A stretch of DNA of 64,000 nt from Paraburkholderia kirstenboschensis. GTDB taxonomy: Bacteria > Pseudomonadota > Gammaproteobacteria > Burkholderiales > Burkholderiaceae. The notes below the pieces were generated by a model that ran no database searches, was not told where the DNA came from, and saw nothing but the letters and a program-made list of their open reading frames with translations. Made by a program: the position numbers and the translations under genes. Positions 62,810 through 64,000 of this stretch are shown here, in pieces; the first letter of the stretch is position 1, and each line of letters begins with the position of its first letter. The DNA lies in contig NZ_CAJHCR010000009.1 of the NCBI RefSeq assembly GCF_904848585.1, positions 1 to 64,000 on the forward strand. The letters are read 5' to 3'.

Positions 62810-63616
62810 ATGAAAGTCCGTAACGCCCGTTGTTGGGCACCCCAAGGGAAGCGGCGGTGGCTCGCCGCTGCCGCGGCGCTGGCCATCGCAAGTGCAGTAC
62901 GAATGCTGCTGCATCCGTTGCTCGGGCCCGTCATGCCTGGAACCGCGTTCTGCATTGCGGCGGTGCTCGTTCAGTACCACTTCGGCCTTGCTCCGGCGCT
63001 GACCGTGATGCTGGCAGGCCTGGGCCTCGCCGACTATCTGTTTGTCCCGCCCTACGTGACCATCGCAGTCTTCGACCGGTCAGACCTGATATTGCTCGTG
63101 TCGTATCCAGTCGTCACGCTCGTGGTGATCACGTTGCTCGAAAAACTGCGCCGCGTACAGTTTCGCGCCGAACTTATCGCTGCGGTTGCGCAGTCGCGCT
63201 ACGAAATGCTGCTTCGCCATGACAACGAGCGCGCGATCGCACGCCGTGCCATCGACGAAACGCATCGGCTGCTAAGGCATCTATCGCACCATCACAAGAC
63301 GTTCATTCTGATTCAGGCACTCGAACGTGAGCCGCTACGGCGCAACGGCGCCGGCACGACGTCCGCGCTGGCCGTCGCAGCGCACACGTTCGCCGGGTTG
63401 CCTGCGGATCTCGCGCCGGGGCCACGCCTCTCCGAGGTCGATCCTGACGATATCCGACGGCTCTCGAATGGGCTCTCGGCCGGTTCACATCGTGTGCGAT
63501 TCGCCGCTGGGTCGAACCTTGCCGGAGGCGCTGCACGCGTTGTCGACTGCATCTGCGAACAATTTACGACTCACGCAGGCGATTTCCTCGTGCTGCGCGT
63601 GGCGACCGACACATGA
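62810..63616 (+). CDS. DUF4118 membrane protein
   Basis: A 268-residue protein whose first 110 residues match the DUF4118 sensor membrane region of KdpD-like kinases: four hydrophobic segments with HPLLGPVMPGTAFCIAAVLVQYHFGLAPALTVMLAGLGLADYLFVPP. A short coiled, His-rich region follows (LLEKLRRVQFRAELIAAVAQSRYEMLLRH, RLLRHLSHHHK), then about 100 uncharacterised residues. No histidine-kinase catalytic domain follows. The stop overlaps the next gene's ATG (ATGA), so the two are coupled. Confidence 0.82.
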   Translation: MKVRNARCWAPQGKRRWLAAAAALAIASAVRMLLHPLLGPVMPGTAFCIAAVLVQYHFGLAPALTVMLAGLGLADYLFVPPYVTIAVFDRSDLILLVSYPVVTLVVITLLEKLRRVQFRAELIAAVAQSRYEMLLRHDNERAIARRAIDETHRLLRHLSHHHKTFILIQALEREPLRRNGAGTTSALAVAAHTFAGLPADLAPGPRLSEVDPDDIRRLSNGLSAGSHRVRFAAGSNLAGGAARVVDCICEQFTTHAGDFLVLRVATDT

Positions 63617-64000
63617 AATCATTAACGCAGTCCATCTTCCTCGAAGGCGGCGGACACGCGGTGCTATTGCTGCACGGCCTGTCGAGCTCGCCGCTCGAAA
63701 TGCGCTATCTCGGGCGGTTCCTGCACGACGAGGGCTTCACGGTGTGTGCCCCAGTGCTCAATGGATATAGCGCGGGCACGGGCGGCGAAACAATGGAACA
63801 CTGGCTTGACGCCGCAACGAGTGAATTCGATGCGCTCGCCGCACGATTCGATCGGGTGTCCATCTGTGGATTGTCGATCGGCGCGGCTCTCGCGCTCGCA
63901 CTCGCTCATCGACGCCCGCAGGCACAGGCGGTAGTGCTGCTGTCGCTCACGCTCGCCTATAACGGCTGGGCCATCCCTTGGTACCGCTTTCTCCTTGGCT
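63613..64000 (+). CDS. Alpha/beta-hydrolase (carboxylesterase-like), partial
   Basis: The gene starts at ATG 63613, overlapping the DUF4118 stop, and runs off the window after 129 codons. The visible part has the oxyanion loop AVLLLHGLSSSPLEMRYLGRFL and the nucleophile elbow VSICGLSIGAALALAL (G-x-S-x-G), like carboxylesterase/thioesterase YvaK-type proteins. The catalytic Asp and His would lie beyond the end. Coupling to a DUF4118 membrane protein is unusual. Confidence 0.85.
   Translation, partial: MKSLTQSIFLEGGGHAVLLLHGLSSSPLEMRYLGRFLHDEGFTVCAPVLNGYSAGTGGETMEHWLDAATSEFDALAARFDRVSICGLSIGAALALALAHRRPQAQAVVLLSLTLAYNGWAIPWYRFLLG

Overview
The window reads as chromosomal DNA of a GC-rich betaproteobacterium, most likely Burkholderiaceae (Paraburkholderia/Caballeronia type). 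This is inferred from gene content: many LysR, GntR, IclR and AraC regulators beside catabolic operons, several MFS carriers, a DUF3563 small protein, YXWGXW-repeat and tiny lipoprotein genes, and a RAYT-like gene of a type I recall from this family. I see no rRNA or tRNA genes, CRISPR array, prophage or replication origin. The only mobile DNA is a decayed ISNCY-type transposase fragment at the left edge.

Layout. (1) 0.6-9.9 kb is a minus-strand operon: GntR/HutC regulator, MtnK-like kinase, MtnA-like isomerase, class II aldolase, a complete ribose-type ABC importer, DhaK and DhaL. The enzymes match the 5-deoxyribose/5-methylthioribose 'DHAP shunt', but with a dedicated importer and an unexplained DHA-type kinase. 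(2) 10.2-16.3 kb holds a Crp/Fnr regulator, an Asp/Glu-racemase-like protein, a second sugar ABC importer and a divergent NAD-dependent epimerase; two TGTGA-N6-TCAYA boxes lie in the divergent gap. (3) 16.4-23.6 kb is a LacI-linked acid-degradation module: MFS, FAH hydrolase, DUF4286-like protein, shikimate-dehydrogenase-like enzyme and CoA-transferase, divergent from a MaoC-like gene and lacI, with two identical LacI-type operators 110 bp apart. (4) 24.1-24.8 kb is a RAYT-like gene without its HUH histidines.

(5) 24.9-29.3 kb has a LysR-linked quinone-reductase/MRJP/nitroreductase operon and a small four-cysteine secreted protein. (6) 29.5-37.1 kb has a FadR-type regulator divergent from gamma-glutamyltransferase, two MFS carriers, a GAF protein and an FAD oxidoreductase. 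(7) 37.2-43.6 kb has an M20 peptidase, MHS carrier, serine hydrolase and MFS exporter with a divergent LysR. (8) 43.7-48.5 kb is an ECF sigma operon (sigma, putative anti-sigma, Spy-like protein, DUF1800, DUF1501) plus a YXWGXW protein and a lipoprotein. (9) 48.7-52.8 kb has an AraC regulator divergent from an AhpD-like protein and a flavin disulfide reductase, then an orphan ModA-like binding protein.

(10) 52.9-58.2 kb is an IclR module: ACS-family MFS divergent from a PaaG-like isomerase and an NDP-forming acyl-CoA ligase, with twin TTCCA-N5-TGGAA operators. (11) 58.2-64 kb is a looser run of small and single genes: lipoprotein, DUF3563, alpha/beta hydrolases, an isochorismatase-fold hydrolase, PAP2 and DUF4118; the last gene runs off the window.

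The window is mostly transport and catabolism modules, each next to its own regulator, several with paired palindromic operators visible. The most promising under-described system is module 1.
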